14,525 nucleotides of DNA from Gammaproteobacteria bacterium (GCA_029862285.1 JAOTXR010000011.1:1-14525), one strand, 5' to 3'; positions 7,078 through 14,097 are shown, numbered from the stretch's first letter. Numbers and translations are program-made. Notes: generated from the letters alone by a model not told the origin.

Positions 7078-7686
7078 ATGAACGTCAGGAGGTTAATAGT
7101 TGCCCTGCTCGCCCTGGCAATCGCGCCACTGGCGTATGCAGAGGGCGGTAGCGTTATTGATGAGATGGCTATCGCAAGGGATCTGGCGCTGACCCATATC
7201 GGTGATGCAGCAAATGCCGAAGGGTTCGACGTCATGAGTGCTATGTTGGAGCCGATGGAGTTTCTGTCCGTCGAAGGCGCGGGCAAGGTGCACCACCAGG
7301 CCTGGTATGACGCCGATGGCGTATACAAACAGGTTTATCGGGGTATTGTTGGCGTTGCCGTACCGAGCAAGGTACCCGGCTTTGAGACGCTCAAGAGCGC
7401 GATGAATGCTGATGTCAGTATTATTCTGAGCACCAACGGTGTTCCGTATGCGGAATGCATGCTGGCAGCCGAGCCCGGAACTTCGCTCACATTTGTCATG
7501 TTCGAACTGGATCTCAGAGCAAAATACTCGGACGTCCGACCGAATCGCGGTATCTGCGATATCGATGTCCTAAAGACAGGAACCCAGATCGGAATCCCGC
7601 AGATGCAGTACAAGGATGCCCTCACGGTCGTCGTGAAGGGAAAACCTTATGCAACGTATGAGTTCCTCAAGGGCTATTGCCAATAA
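7078..7686 (+). CDS. Secreted protein of unknown function, paralogue 1
   Basis: This 202-residue protein has a classical Sec signal peptide: MNVRR, a hydrophobic core, and an AYA cleavage site before Glu23. The mature part (about 180 residues) has no membrane segment and three Cys, in YAECMLA, GICDID and the C-terminal GYCQ, so it is probably periplasmic or exported. I do not recognise the family. The neighbouring paralogue shares roughly 60 percent of residues in the C-terminal two thirds, with strictly shared blocks VPSKVPGF, NGVPYAECMLA, LDLRA, GICDID, GIPQM and VKGKPY that probably form the fold. AAGGAGGTGA at 7065-7074, six bases before the ATG, is an almost perfect ribosome site and suggests high expression. 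A promoter with half-sites lies upstream and a GC-rich hairpin downstream, so it is likely monocistronic. Confidence 0.8.
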   Translation: MNVRRLIVALLALAIAPLAYAEGGSVIDEMAIARDLALTHIGDAANAEGFDVMSAMLEPMEFLSVEGAGKVHHQAWYDADGVYKQVYRGIVGVAVPSKVPGFETLKSAMNADVSIILSTNGVPYAECMLAAEPGTSLTFVMFELDLRAKYSDVRPNRGICDIDVLKTGTQIGIPQMQYKDALTVVVKGKPYATYEFLKGYCQ

Positions 7687-7718
7687 CGCAATGTCCTGAA
7701 GAACGGGACCAAACAAGG

Positions 7719-7739
7719 GCGCCGGGCGTTGCCCGGCGC
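7719..7739 (+). terminator. GC-rich hairpin after paralogue 1
   Basis: A perfect 9-bp stem GCGCCGGGC / GCCCGGCGC with a 3-base loop sits 32 bases past the stop. No T run follows on the plus strand, so it may be an imperfect terminator or a 3'-end stabiliser. An identical stem (with a different loop) follows paralogue 2. Confidence 0.5.
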
Positions 7740-7800
7740 ACCCGGTTATCGAACACCCGGTTTAACCTAAAGTCGTCGGTTTTTTCGCCACTTCCGATTC

Positions 7801-7839
7801 TTGTCACCCCCCTGTCAGGTTCGCCCGGTTATGTTTAAT
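7801..7839 (+). promoter_or_regulatory. Promoter of the second secreted-protein gene with 11-bp-spaced CTGTCA-like half-sites
   Basis: TTGTCA at 7801-7806 and CTGTCA at 7812-7817 begin 11 bases apart, followed after 16 bases by TTTAAT at 7834-7839. Spacing is identical to that of the first copy. Each copy has one perfect and one near-perfect CTGTCA half-site. The half-site geometry fits an OmpR/PhoB-type dimer bound to a direct repeat. Confidence 0.6.
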
Positions 7840-7845
7840 ACGAGG

Positions 7846-7861
7846 CCGGAGAAATTTCCGG
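7846..7861 (+). promoter_or_regulatory. Leader hairpin before the second secreted-protein gene
   Basis: CCGGA (7846-7850) and TCCGG (7857-7861) repeat the stem seen at 7038-7053, again between the -10 element and the AAGGAGGTGA ribosome site at 7872-7881. Loop is GAAATT instead of GAAGAT. Confidence 0.45.
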
Positions 7862-7884
7862 TGGCAAAGCCAAGGAGGTGAAAG

Positions 7885-8499
7885 ATGAACGTCAGGAGGT
7901 TAATAGTTGCCTTGCTCGCCATGGCAATCGCACCACTGGCGTATGCGGAGAGTGGTGCTGTTGTAGTGGGAGAGACAGTAGTCGCCCACGATTTTTCGAT
8001 GACACACATCGATGATCTGGCCGTCATCGATACAGAGGTTGATGTCATGGGCGCAGTATTGCAGCCGATGGAACCGCGAATGGTCAAGGGCGGCGGCAAA
8101 ATAGTCCACGAGGCCTGGTATGACGAAGAAGGCGTGCACAGAGAGACCTTCAAAGCGATCGTTGGAGTCAGAGTACCCAGCAAGGTACCGGGTTTCGACA
8201 CGATCAAAGGCGCGATGAACGCTGATCTGCGGCTGGTCATGAGCGCGAACGGCGTTCCCTATGCAGAATGCATGCTGGCAGTGCAGCCGGTAACGTCACG
8301 CACATTCGTAAATTATGCGTTGGATCTCAGGGCAATGTACATTGAGATGCGGCCCAACCAGGGTATCTGCGACATCGATCTCAACAAAGCCGGAATCCAG
8401 GTTGGAATACCGCAAATGCATTACAAAGATCTCATAACTACATTTGTGAAGGGTAAACCCTATGAGACCTACGATTTCCTCGATGGCTATTGCTACTAA
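7885..8499 (+). CDS. Secreted protein of unknown function, paralogue 2
   Basis: This 204-residue tandem paralogue of the gene at 7078 has 21 of the first 22 residues identical (signal peptide ending AYA before Glu23). The N-terminal third of the mature part differs much more, while the C-terminal part keeps VPSKVPGF, NGVPYAECMLA, LDLRA, GICDID, GIPQM and VKGKPY. The three Cys are kept, the last in the terminal GYCY. Nothing suggests an enzyme active site; family unknown. AAGGAGGTGA at 7872-7881 lies three bases before the ATG (GGAGG to ATG six bases), again a very strong ribosome site. It has its own promoter copy, so it need not be co-transcribed with paralogue 1. It is convergent with the orphan response-regulator gene. 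Stronger conservation of leader and signal than of the mature part suggests either diversification after duplication or recent gene conversion at the 5' end. Confidence 0.8.
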   Translation: MNVRRLIVALLAMAIAPLAYAESGAVVVGETVVAHDFSMTHIDDLAVIDTEVDVMGAVLQPMEPRMVKGGGKIVHEAWYDEEGVHRETFKAIVGVRVPSKVPGFDTIKGAMNADLRLVMSANGVPYAECMLAVQPVTSRTFVNYALDLRAMYIEMRPNQGICDIDLNKAGIQVGIPQMHYKDLITTFVKGKPYETYDFLDGYCY

Positions 8500-8538
8500 G
8501 GGAAGATGACAACGTCCGCAAGGGCGGAGTCGACAAAG

Positions 8539-8559
8539 GCGCCGGGCACTGCCCGGCGC
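8539..8559. terminator. GC-rich hairpin between convergent genes
   Basis: The 9-bp stem GCGCCGGGC / GCCCGGCGC with loop ACT is the same as at 7719-7739. It lies between the stops of paralogue 2 (8499) and the response regulator (8576) and could serve both strands. Neither side has a proper T run; the minus strand continues CTTTGTC. Confidence 0.45.
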
Positions 8560-8575
8560 ACCCACAAACAGGGAG

Positions 8576-9250
8576 TCAGTCGGGTTCGTCGCCCAGGACA
8601 TAGCCAACACCCTTGACGGTACGCAATAGCGGTTTCTCCCGGCCACCGTCGATCTTGACCCGTAACCTGTGAATGGTCACGTCAACCACGTTGCTAAGCG
8701 AATCGAAGGAATCGTCCCACACGTGTTCGATCAACTCGGTACGACTTATGACTTCGCCGGGACGCGTCAGGAAATACTCCAGGATAGAGAACTCCTTCGG
8801 TGACAACTGCACCTGGGCGTCGCCCAGAGTTACACGATGTGCCGCACGATCCATATGAATGTTCGAAACCGTGAGTTCCGGCAACGGCCGGCTGCGACGG
8901 CGTAGCAGGCTGCGCACCCGGGCCAGGAATTCTGCGAGTGAAAATGGGCTGGCCAGACAGTCATCGGCACCGCCATCTAGTGCACAGACGAGGTCTTCGA
9001 CATTTCGATGATCGGTGATCATGAGAACCGGTGTTTCATCACCGGTTTCCCGCCAATACCATAACAACTCGATTCCCGATGGCGGCGGGATGGTCCAATT
9101 CAGCACTATCAGGTCATAACCGTTAACGAAATGCAGTTCGTCAGCTGTTTTCCCATCCATTGCGAAATCCACCGCATAACACTCTGCCTCCAGCGCCGCC
9201 TGCAGCGGTTCGAAGCGCCGGGCATCGTCTTCTACAAGGAGTATTCGCAT
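8576..9250 (-). CDS. OmpR/PhoB-family response regulator with a degenerate phosphorylation site
   Basis: This 224-residue protein has a receiver domain (residues 1 to about 115) and a C-terminal winged-helix DNA-binding domain (about 129-220: LSPKEFSILEYFL, ISRTELIEHVW, VVDVTIHRLRVKI, TVKGVGYVL). The acidic pair EDD (7-9) and Thr79 are present. However, the phospho-acceptor Asp is Asn51 (DLIVLNW, codon AAT) and the invariant Lys of the KPF motif is Ser101 (ASPF, codon AGC). The family normally needs both, so the protein probably works without phosphorylation or responds to another signal. No histidine kinase gene is adjacent. The ATG at 9250 is chosen because MRILLVEDD is the canonical start; a GTG at 9280 would add ten residues. 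It is convergent with the duplicated secreted-protein genes, whose promoters hold OmpR-type direct repeats, so they are plausible targets. Confidence 0.88.
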   Translation of the reverse strand: MRILLVEDDARRFEPLQAALEAECYAVDFAMDGKTADELHFVNGYDLIVLNWTIPPPSGIELLWYWRETGDETPVLMITDHRNVEDLVCALDGGADDCLASPFSLAEFLARVRSLLRRRSRPLPELTVSNIHMDRAAHRVTLGDAQVQLSPKEFSILEYFLTRPGEVISRTELIEHVWDDSFDSLSNVVDVTIHRLRVKIDGGREKPLLRTVKGVGYVLGDEPD

Positions 9251-9343
9251 AAGCCTATATTGAACAGGTTGCGTTGCCACCGGAATACGCGATTTTGCCT
9301 ACCCCGGGGCCAGGACAATAAATGCCGCCGACTTGGAGCGGTC

Positions 9344-10270
9344 TCAGTACACTTCGCGCTGGTAGATCGTACGGTCGTCGCCGCGAAATATACCAAAGGT
9401 AACGCGGCCGGAGGGATTTTCGACGCCCGGGAGCGCGCCGTCCCAGTCAAAACGCAGCCACGCAGGCACGTCAGCCGTGACAGTGGCGCTGCCGTCATTG
9501 CCGGCGCCGGGGGCGGCCAGGAACAGGTTGAAGTCACCGACCAGCGGTGGCTCGCGATATTGCCGGATTGCCGGTGCCGGTGCGGCGCAACCCGCGCCAC
9601 TCGCACCCGGTGCGCCGCTGTCCATGACGCAGGTGTCGCCGGCAATGAGATTTCCGGCGTAGGCAGACAGCGACAGCAAAACCGCGTCGGTACAATTGTC
9701 GCCAGCATGGGTGGCAAACCCGGTGGCTGCAGCTAGGTAATACTGTACGCGCATCGGAACGGCTAGATCGACTCGCTCCGATCCCAATGCACTGTCCACG
9801 GCGACCCGCCCGTATCGCATGCTACGTCCGCTGTCGAAAGCAATCCCGCCGGGATTGCCAAAAGTCACCCGGTTGGCCGTTGCCACAACATTGTCGGTGT
9901 CAATGACATCGATACTGAGCTGGATGTCTGCATCGAAGGGCGACACGGGGTTGCTGCGCTGAAACAGCAATCCGGTGCCCGAAGAAAAAGTCAGGGTCCC
10001 CATTCCACCACCCAGATCGGCGATCACCGGGTCAGTTGCTGTCGCCGGCAGGCCACTGGTATCCAGCGTACCAACTGCCGGTGTATAGATACGATTGGCC
10101 AGGCTACTGTTGTCCAGTTTCCAGAAATCAGCCGTGTAATTTTGCGTCGTAGTGTTGCCGGCTGACTGCGCAGTAACGGAAATCACGGCGGCGACGAGGA
10201 AATCGAAGGGCTGACCGATGTAAGTAAATCCACCCGCATCGCACCGGGTATCGAAACTGGGAGCGTTCAA
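9344..10270 (-). CDS. mshQ: MshQ C-terminal part, DUF6701 (separated by a frame break)
   Basis: This frame holds the C-terminal half of the DUF6701 domain of MSHA biogenesis protein MshQ. It includes GGFTYIGQPFDF near the start, NYTADFWKL, and the characteristic end FGIFRGDDRTIYQREVY. As an independent gene it would start at TTG 10270, overlapping the stop of the upstream frame by 4 bases (TTGA), with no signal peptide and no ribosome site of note. The family-conserved residues continue upstream of that TTG in the same frame: GRFVPHHFATALNAPSF (from 10303). It is therefore better read as the continuation of the gene at 10267-12384 after a -1 shift near 10300. Several Cys (TRCDAGG, GDNCTDAV, GDTCVMD, GAGCAAP) could form disulfides outside the cell. 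It is the last gene of the msh operon here; 93 bases follow before the response-regulator start. Confidence 0.8.
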   Translation of the reverse strand: MNAPSFDTRCDAGGFTYIGQPFDFLVAAVISVTAQSAGNTTTQNYTADFWKLDNSSLANRIYTPAVGTLDTSGLPATATDPVIADLGGGMGTLTFSSGTGLLFQRSNPVSPFDADIQLSIDVIDTDNVVATANRVTFGNPGGIAFDSGRSMRYGRVAVDSALGSERVDLAVPMRVQYYLAAATGFATHAGDNCTDAVLLSLSAYAGNLIAGDTCVMDSGAPGASGAGCAAPAPAIRQYREPPLVGDFNLFLAAPGAGNDGSATVTADVPAWLRFDWDGALPGVENPSGRVTFGIFRGDDRTIYQREVY

Positions 10271-12384
10271 GGCGGTAGCGAAGTGATGTGGAACGAAACG
10301 CCCAAAGTCCCGCTGGCGCTGCCGGTCACATCACCGCTGCCAAGGTAGTCGCCATCGGCGACCGAGGGAATGAGCTGAATAATCCCGACTTCGGACCACG
10401 TGAAGTCGTTGCCCGTTGCCTGCCCACCTGAAAAGACGGTAAAACCGATCGGGGCGCCCACAGGTGGATTATTACCGCCACCCGGGTCCACCAGCGCGGG
10501 TGTAAGCAAGACAGATTCCGGCACAGCCTCGCGACCGTAATTCGGCGTTGGATCGCCTTCGGCGTCGAGTGCCGTTACCGTGACGGCAAATGGTTCACCC
10601 GCGGCGGTAAACACCGGGCCGTTTGCATCGACCGCAGCGGGATTGGGGTTGGCGTCGGCGTTGACAATATTGCTCAACACAAAGCGATCGGGGCGCGAAA
10701 CAAATACCGCCGTGGCACCACGAATACCACCGGGCAGATCCGGGTGCGCCAGGCTGTCGTCTTTGAGAAGTATCTGGATACGACCAACGTCCTTGTATTT
10801 GGCAAGCACGCTGGCCTGACCGTTGGCGAATACCACCGGTTGCCCCGCCGCCGCAGCTTCGGCCGTGGCAACCACGCCGCCATCAATAGTAACCGGGACG
10901 GTCCCTGTCCCGGGGTCAACGTAGGCTGACCAAAACTTGAGATTCTGCACACCCGTGTAGCTTTCAATGACGCCACACTGCGAATCAGTGGGCGTTTGGC
11001 CATAAGCGGTGATATGCAGTGGAAAATCGGTGCCGGAGGTTACCGGACCGGCGAACGGCGTCACTACGGCAGGCGGCGGATTGCTCAGTGCGGCAGCGGT
11101 AACCGAGAAACCACTGGCGGAAAAGACCAGCGCACCCTCTCCGTCATCGTCACGGGTTCCTGGATCCACCGTATCAAACGTATCCACGTCCAGGACTGGT
11201 GGTCCTTCGACGTAGCTTAAGGCAAACTCGGCGAAAGTCTCACCCGCGGGCCAGATGTAGCTGGCAATCCCATCGGCCAATGGGTCACTGAAGAGACCGG
11301 ATCCGGCCACCAGGGACCAGCTGCCAATACCGCTCCCGGTATCCAATACCAGTTGCCCGCTGTAGTCGGCGTAGGGATTGCCGCTGGTCACATCGATGAC
11401 TTCAACGCGTATTATTTCGTCGAGACAGTGGATACCGAAATTATCGTGTATGACGAGAAACCCGGGTACGATACAGTCGATACACTGGCATGAAGTCAGC
11501 TCACCTTTCTTTCCTGCGTAATAGGCGTTGCCGTTGCGTGAAACCCATACATCGCGAAATTCCTCGATGCCTTCGTCGGTTTCTGTCCATGTTGTGCCGT
11601 CGTATTCCAGCACGCGTGAGTTCTTGCCTACTGCTACGATTTGCCCGGTCGGTGCCACACCATGGATGCCCAACAGGTCTTTGTTGGCCGTCGCGAGCAC
11701 AGTGCAGGTCATACCATCGTGCAGGTATACGTTTTTCTTGCTGACCAGATAGATATTGCCGGCACCATCGCTCCACAGGTCTTCGAATTTGCCGCCACCG
11801 AGTTTGCAGATCGTATCCGGTGCATCCCAGGTGCCGGCAGCCCGGTCATATCGATGCAACACCCCATCCTTATTGAGTGCATACACACTCCAACTGTCAC
11901 CCCAGGCATCGGTTAGTTCCTTGCCGTCGGTCTGGGCCGCCGCGCTGACATCGCTCCATGTCGTTCCGTTCCAGTAAAGTACCCAACCGTTCTTGCCAAC
12001 TGCCCAGGCCTCCCCGGCCGAATCCGACCAGACGCCCTGCAGTTCCTTGTCGGTCGGTGTGATTTGTTCTAACCAGATACCGCCTATGAGTTGCAGTATT
12101 GTGCCCTTCTTGCCTACCGCAAATGCCGTGTTCGCATCCACAACCTCGACATCGAGCAAGTCTTCGGTCGTGGGACTGATCATGGCCGACCAGGCAGTGC
12201 CATCCCATATCGCAATATTACCGTCCTTGCCGACGGCGATGACATTGCTATCGCTATTGCCGGAAATTCCATTCAGATCCTTATTCACCAGCGTCACTGT
12301 TGTGCAGACCTGTGTCGCATTGACGGCCAGTGCCAGGAGAAAACCGACCAGTAACAGGGCGATGTTGTGTTTTGTTCGTATCAT
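10267..12384 (-). CDS. mshQ: MshQ N-terminal part: signal peptide, seven-repeat propeller, DUF6701 start
   Basis: This 705-residue frame begins with a signal peptide (MIRTKHNIALLLVGFLLALAVNA). Residues 35-300 hold seven units of about 40 residues, starting near 35, 74, 113, 155, 199, 235 and 275. Each has the form 'kdL.gvw....g..yaVGk.G.i..wdGt.W', typical of a seven-bladed beta-propeller. From about residue 305 (PGFLVIHDNFGIHCLDE, LSNPPPAVVTPF, CGVIESYTGVQNLKFWS, RPDRFVLSN, PNYGRE, FTWSEVGII) it is DUF6701 as in MshQ of MSHA pili. The last ten residues are out of frame with the family. The ATG at 12384 overlaps the mshP stop by 4 bases. MshQ is a large exported protein of the pilus locus, thought to sit at the pilus tip or cell surface; the propeller replaces the lectin-like LamG module I recall from other members. 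Confidence 0.85.
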   Translation of the reverse strand: MIRTKHNIALLLVGFLLALAVNATQVCTTVTLVNKDLNGISGNSDSNVIAVGKDGNIAIWDGTAWSAMISPTTEDLLDVEVVDANTAFAVGKKGTILQLIGGIWLEQITPTDKELQGVWSDSAGEAWAVGKNGWVLYWNGTTWSDVSAAAQTDGKELTDAWGDSWSVYALNKDGVLHRYDRAAGTWDAPDTICKLGGGKFEDLWSDGAGNIYLVSKKNVYLHDGMTCTVLATANKDLLGIHGVAPTGQIVAVGKNSRVLEYDGTTWTETDEGIEEFRDVWVSRNGNAYYAGKKGELTSCQCIDCIVPGFLVIHDNFGIHCLDEIIRVEVIDVTSGNPYADYSGQLVLDTGSGIGSWSLVAGSGLFSDPLADGIASYIWPAGETFAEFALSYVEGPPVLDVDTFDTVDPGTRDDDGEGALVFSASGFSVTAAALSNPPPAVVTPFAGPVTSGTDFPLHITAYGQTPTDSQCGVIESYTGVQNLKFWSAYVDPGTGTVPVTIDGGVVATAEAAAAGQPVVFANGQASVLAKYKDVGRIQILLKDDSLAHPDLPGGIRGATAVFVSRPDRFVLSNIVNADANPNPAAVDANGPVFTAAGEPFAVTVTALDAEGDPTPNYGREAVPESVLLTPALVDPGGGNNPPVGAPIGFTVFSGGQATGNDFTWSEVGIIQLIPSVADGDYLGSGDVTGSASGTLGVSFHITSLPP

Positions 12385-12785
12385 AGCGTTCGGCTGACTA
12401 CTGCGCTGACGCGGCGGGAGACGTAGTCCGGATTTCCGTAAGTACCAGCACGGGCGAATGCCTCCAGTCTGTAGACCGTCGTTACTGCGCCGCCTTCGTT
12501 ATGTGTCGTGCTGCTGCAAGCGATATCGACGCTGAAGCCGTTGAGCCCCGCCTCGGTCAATGGGGTGCTGGCCGCAGCGCAGATCCCGCTGCCAAGGGCA
12601 CGATAAACGGCCCATTCGATACCCGTCCGTGAGGCGAGTAGTGCACGTTCGGAGAGCAGTGACAGATTTACCGCCTGCTGCTGCACGCCGCTAAGCCGCA
12701 CGGCAACTGTGCCAAGCAACGCCAGCGTGACTATTAAAAAAATCGCCACGACCAATGCGGCACCGCTTTGTTTGCCAGGCCTCAT
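12381..12785 (-). CDS. mshP: MSHA biogenesis protein MshP (PilX-like)
   Basis: This 134-residue minor-pilin-like protein has a basic leader (MRPGKQSG) followed by the hydrophobic helix AALVVAIFLIVTLALLG. It lacks the Glu at mature position 5 (Val here), as is common in PilX/GspK-like N-termini. The segment SGVQQQAVNLSLLSERALLASRTGIEWAVYRAL is characteristic of MshP. Two Cys (SGICAA, DIACSS) probably form the disulfide of the C-terminal part. It should be inserted in the inner membrane and assembled into the pilus tip complex. Start ATG (12785) overlaps the mshO stop and its own stop overlaps the mshQ start, both by ATGA, so expression is coupled through the operon. Confidence 0.85.
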   Translation of the reverse strand: MRPGKQSGAALVVAIFLIVTLALLGTVAVRLSGVQQQAVNLSLLSERALLASRTGIEWAVYRALGSGICAAASTPLTEAGLNGFSVDIACSSTTHNEGGAVTTVYRLEAFARAGTYGNPDYVSRRVSAVVSRTL

Positions 12786-13648
12786 GGCGCATTCTCAATG
12801 TGAATCTGGTGCTGCAGCACCACGCTTTCGCCGGCCCGAGCCAGTTGCAAGCGTGCGCTTACCAGACCGGCGCGCCACGCAATACCCGGGGCGTAATTCA
12901 CCGCGCACGCCGTAATGTCTTCGGCCACCCGCGTCGCGACGGCGCCTGCCCCGGTCAGTTCCGCGTCACTGTCGCGGCTATTCTGGTCTGTAGCGATTAC
13001 ATAGCCGTTGTAACGGGTCAAGGTTCCGGCACCAGTATCACAAAGCCAGGTCACCGGACCGTCGATCAGATACATCCGTTGTGTCGGTGACGGATAAGAG
13101 AACTGAAACGGCCCGGATAGTGTGACATTGTCTTCACCGGGTATGGCGTCGGCCAAAATATCGATCTGGGTGCCCGGTGGTGTAATCACGTTGGCCAGTT
13201 CCCAGGCACTGGCTCCGGGCACGCCGACGTTGTAGATCGACAAATAATGTGTGATCGATGAAAACGGCGTCGCCGTGCGACCGAAACCGCCAATTGCATT
13301 GAACTGATTATCTGCTGTACTGAAATCCAGAACCCGGGCTGCATTCGCTGGCGGCGGGCCGCTCCGATACCGTGCACCGTCAACGGTGTTTAACATCTCG
13401 AGGGCAAAACCGGTTCCAACCGCCACAATGCGTACGCTATTAGGCAGCGCGCTGCGAATATCGCGCCCGAGACGATGCAGCGAGCTCTCGGCGCTATCGA
13501 CCAGTGCTACGCGCCGGGTCTGATCGGTATATCCCTGTACGGGACCTGCAATGAACATCGCGGCGAACGCTGTGACTATGACGGTCAGTGTCAAAGCAAT
13601 GATCAGCTCGACCAGGCTGAATCCCGCTTGTGGACGACGGTACTTCAC
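12782..13648 (-). CDS. mshO: MSHA biogenesis protein MshO (minor pilin)
   Basis: This 288-residue type IV prepilin has a short leader (MKYRRPQAG) and the processing site G9/F10 in GFSLVELIIALTLTVIV, with Glu14 as the conserved mature Glu5. The PilD-type prepilin peptidase would cut after Gly9 and methylate Phe10. After the helix comes a mostly beta domain with TRRVALVDSAESSLHRLGRDIRSALPNSVR, which is typical of MshO and the related PilW. Cys pair WLCDTG and ITACAVNY may form the disulfide. The start is GTG at 13648, overlapping the mshD stop by 4 bases (GTGA); an ATG alternative in the same place is not available. Large size for a minor pilin is normal for MshO. Confidence 0.88.
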   Translation of the reverse strand: MKYRRPQAGFSLVELIIALTLTVIVTAFAAMFIAGPVQGYTDQTRRVALVDSAESSLHRLGRDIRSALPNSVRIVAVGTGFALEMLNTVDGARYRSGPPPANAARVLDFSTADNQFNAIGGFGRTATPFSSITHYLSIYNVGVPGASAWELANVITPPGTQIDILADAIPGEDNVTLSGPFQFSYPSPTQRMYLIDGPVTWLCDTGAGTLTRYNGYVIATDQNSRDSDAELTGAGAVATRVAEDITACAVNYAPGIAWRAGLVSARLQLARAGESVVLQHQIHIENAP

Positions 13649-14097
13649 CGAGTCCGGTATCCGCTAAGCGTGAAATTGAGATACGGCGCACGTGACACTG
13701 TTACATCGACTCGCAACGCGTCCGCCGCCGGCACACCCGGCAAGGCGCCGCTACCAGTCACAGTGACCGCGACGTTGTAATCCCCAAGACCGGCAATGGC
13801 GTTGCCGAATTGATCCCGGGCACCGGTATCGATCAGGCCGTGGTAATCGTCGACATCATCAAAATCAATACGTGCAGCTTCGCCGTCGGTACCGTCCGGA
13901 TCAACGAAGTTTCGCAAAAGAATTTCTTCGATATATGCCCGCGCGATTGCCACTGCCTGTTGCCGCACCATCGGATCGGCGCTGGCACCAACATTGGAAC
14001 TCAGCACACCGAGTATCACGCTGGCGGATATACCGATGACCACAATGGCCACTACCAGCTCGATCAGGGTTACGCCACGCGCATTACGCTTCTTCAT
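13645..14097 (-). CDS. mshD: MSHA biogenesis protein MshD (minor pilin)
   Basis: This 150-residue prepilin has leader MKKRNARG and processing site G8/V9 in GVTLIELVVAIVVIGISASVILG; Glu13 is mature Glu5. Mature residue 1 is Val rather than the usual Phe. The following stretch ADPMVRQQAVAIARAYIEEILLRNFVDPDG is strongly MshD-like, and the short beta domain ends SGYRTR. It has no Cys, unlike its neighbours. Start ATG at 14097 overlaps the mshC stop by 4 bases and its stop overlaps the mshO GTG, which fits tight co-translation of the minor pilin set that primes pilus assembly. Confidence 0.87.
   Translation of the reverse strand: MKKRNARGVTLIELVVAIVVIGISASVILGVLSSNVGASADPMVRQQAVAIARAYIEEILLRNFVDPDGTDGEAARIDFDDVDDYHGLIDTGARDQFGNAIAGLGDYNVAVTVTGSGALPGVPAADALRVDVTVSRAPYLNFTLSGYRTR

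Larger units (their letters stand above)
6994..8559 (+). repeat. Tandem gene duplication (two complete transcription units)
   Basis: Two copies lie in direct orientation, 6994-7739 and 7801-8559, offset by 807 bases at the start codons. Each unit holds CTGTCA-like half-sites, TTTAAT, a leader hairpin (7038-7053 and 7846-7861), AAGGAGGTGA, a coding region and a GC-rich 3' hairpin. Conservation is highest from the promoter through the signal-peptide codons and drops in the mature coding part. Confidence 0.85.
9344..12384 (-). pseudogene. mshQ: mshQ locus with a single frame break at about 10300-10303
   Basis: Joining the two frames by a -1 shift gives one protein of about 1013 residues: 695 from the first frame, ending ...SGTLG, then RFVPHHFATALNAPSF. 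This restores the usual DUF6701 run 'vtG.asG.lGRF.P.hF'. The break lies at GGG 10303-10301; one extra G would repair the frame. The zero-frame sequence there reads T-TTG-GGC, which matches the X-XXY-YYZ slippery pattern and would produce the same residues by -1 ribosomal slippage. An ordinary homopolymer indel, either true or from assembly, is the simpler explanation. Both halves look well conserved, with no other stops or shifts, so decay is at most very recent. Confidence 0.7.

Noticed and set aside
7776..7790. Run of six T after GTCGTCGG as a possible terminator for paralogue 1
   Set aside because: No stable stem directly precedes the T run; only the short palindrome GGTTTAACC is nearby.
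9131..9736. Open frame of 201 codons on the plus strand
   Set aside because: It overlaps the starts and ends of two well-supported minus-strand genes (regulator and mshQ) and shows no family features.
10267..10270. TTGA overlap as a true start of a separate DUF6701 gene
   Set aside because: Family-conserved residues (GRFVPHHFATAL) precede the TTG in the same frame, no signal peptide follows it and no ribosome site is evident, so a frame break in one gene is the better reading.
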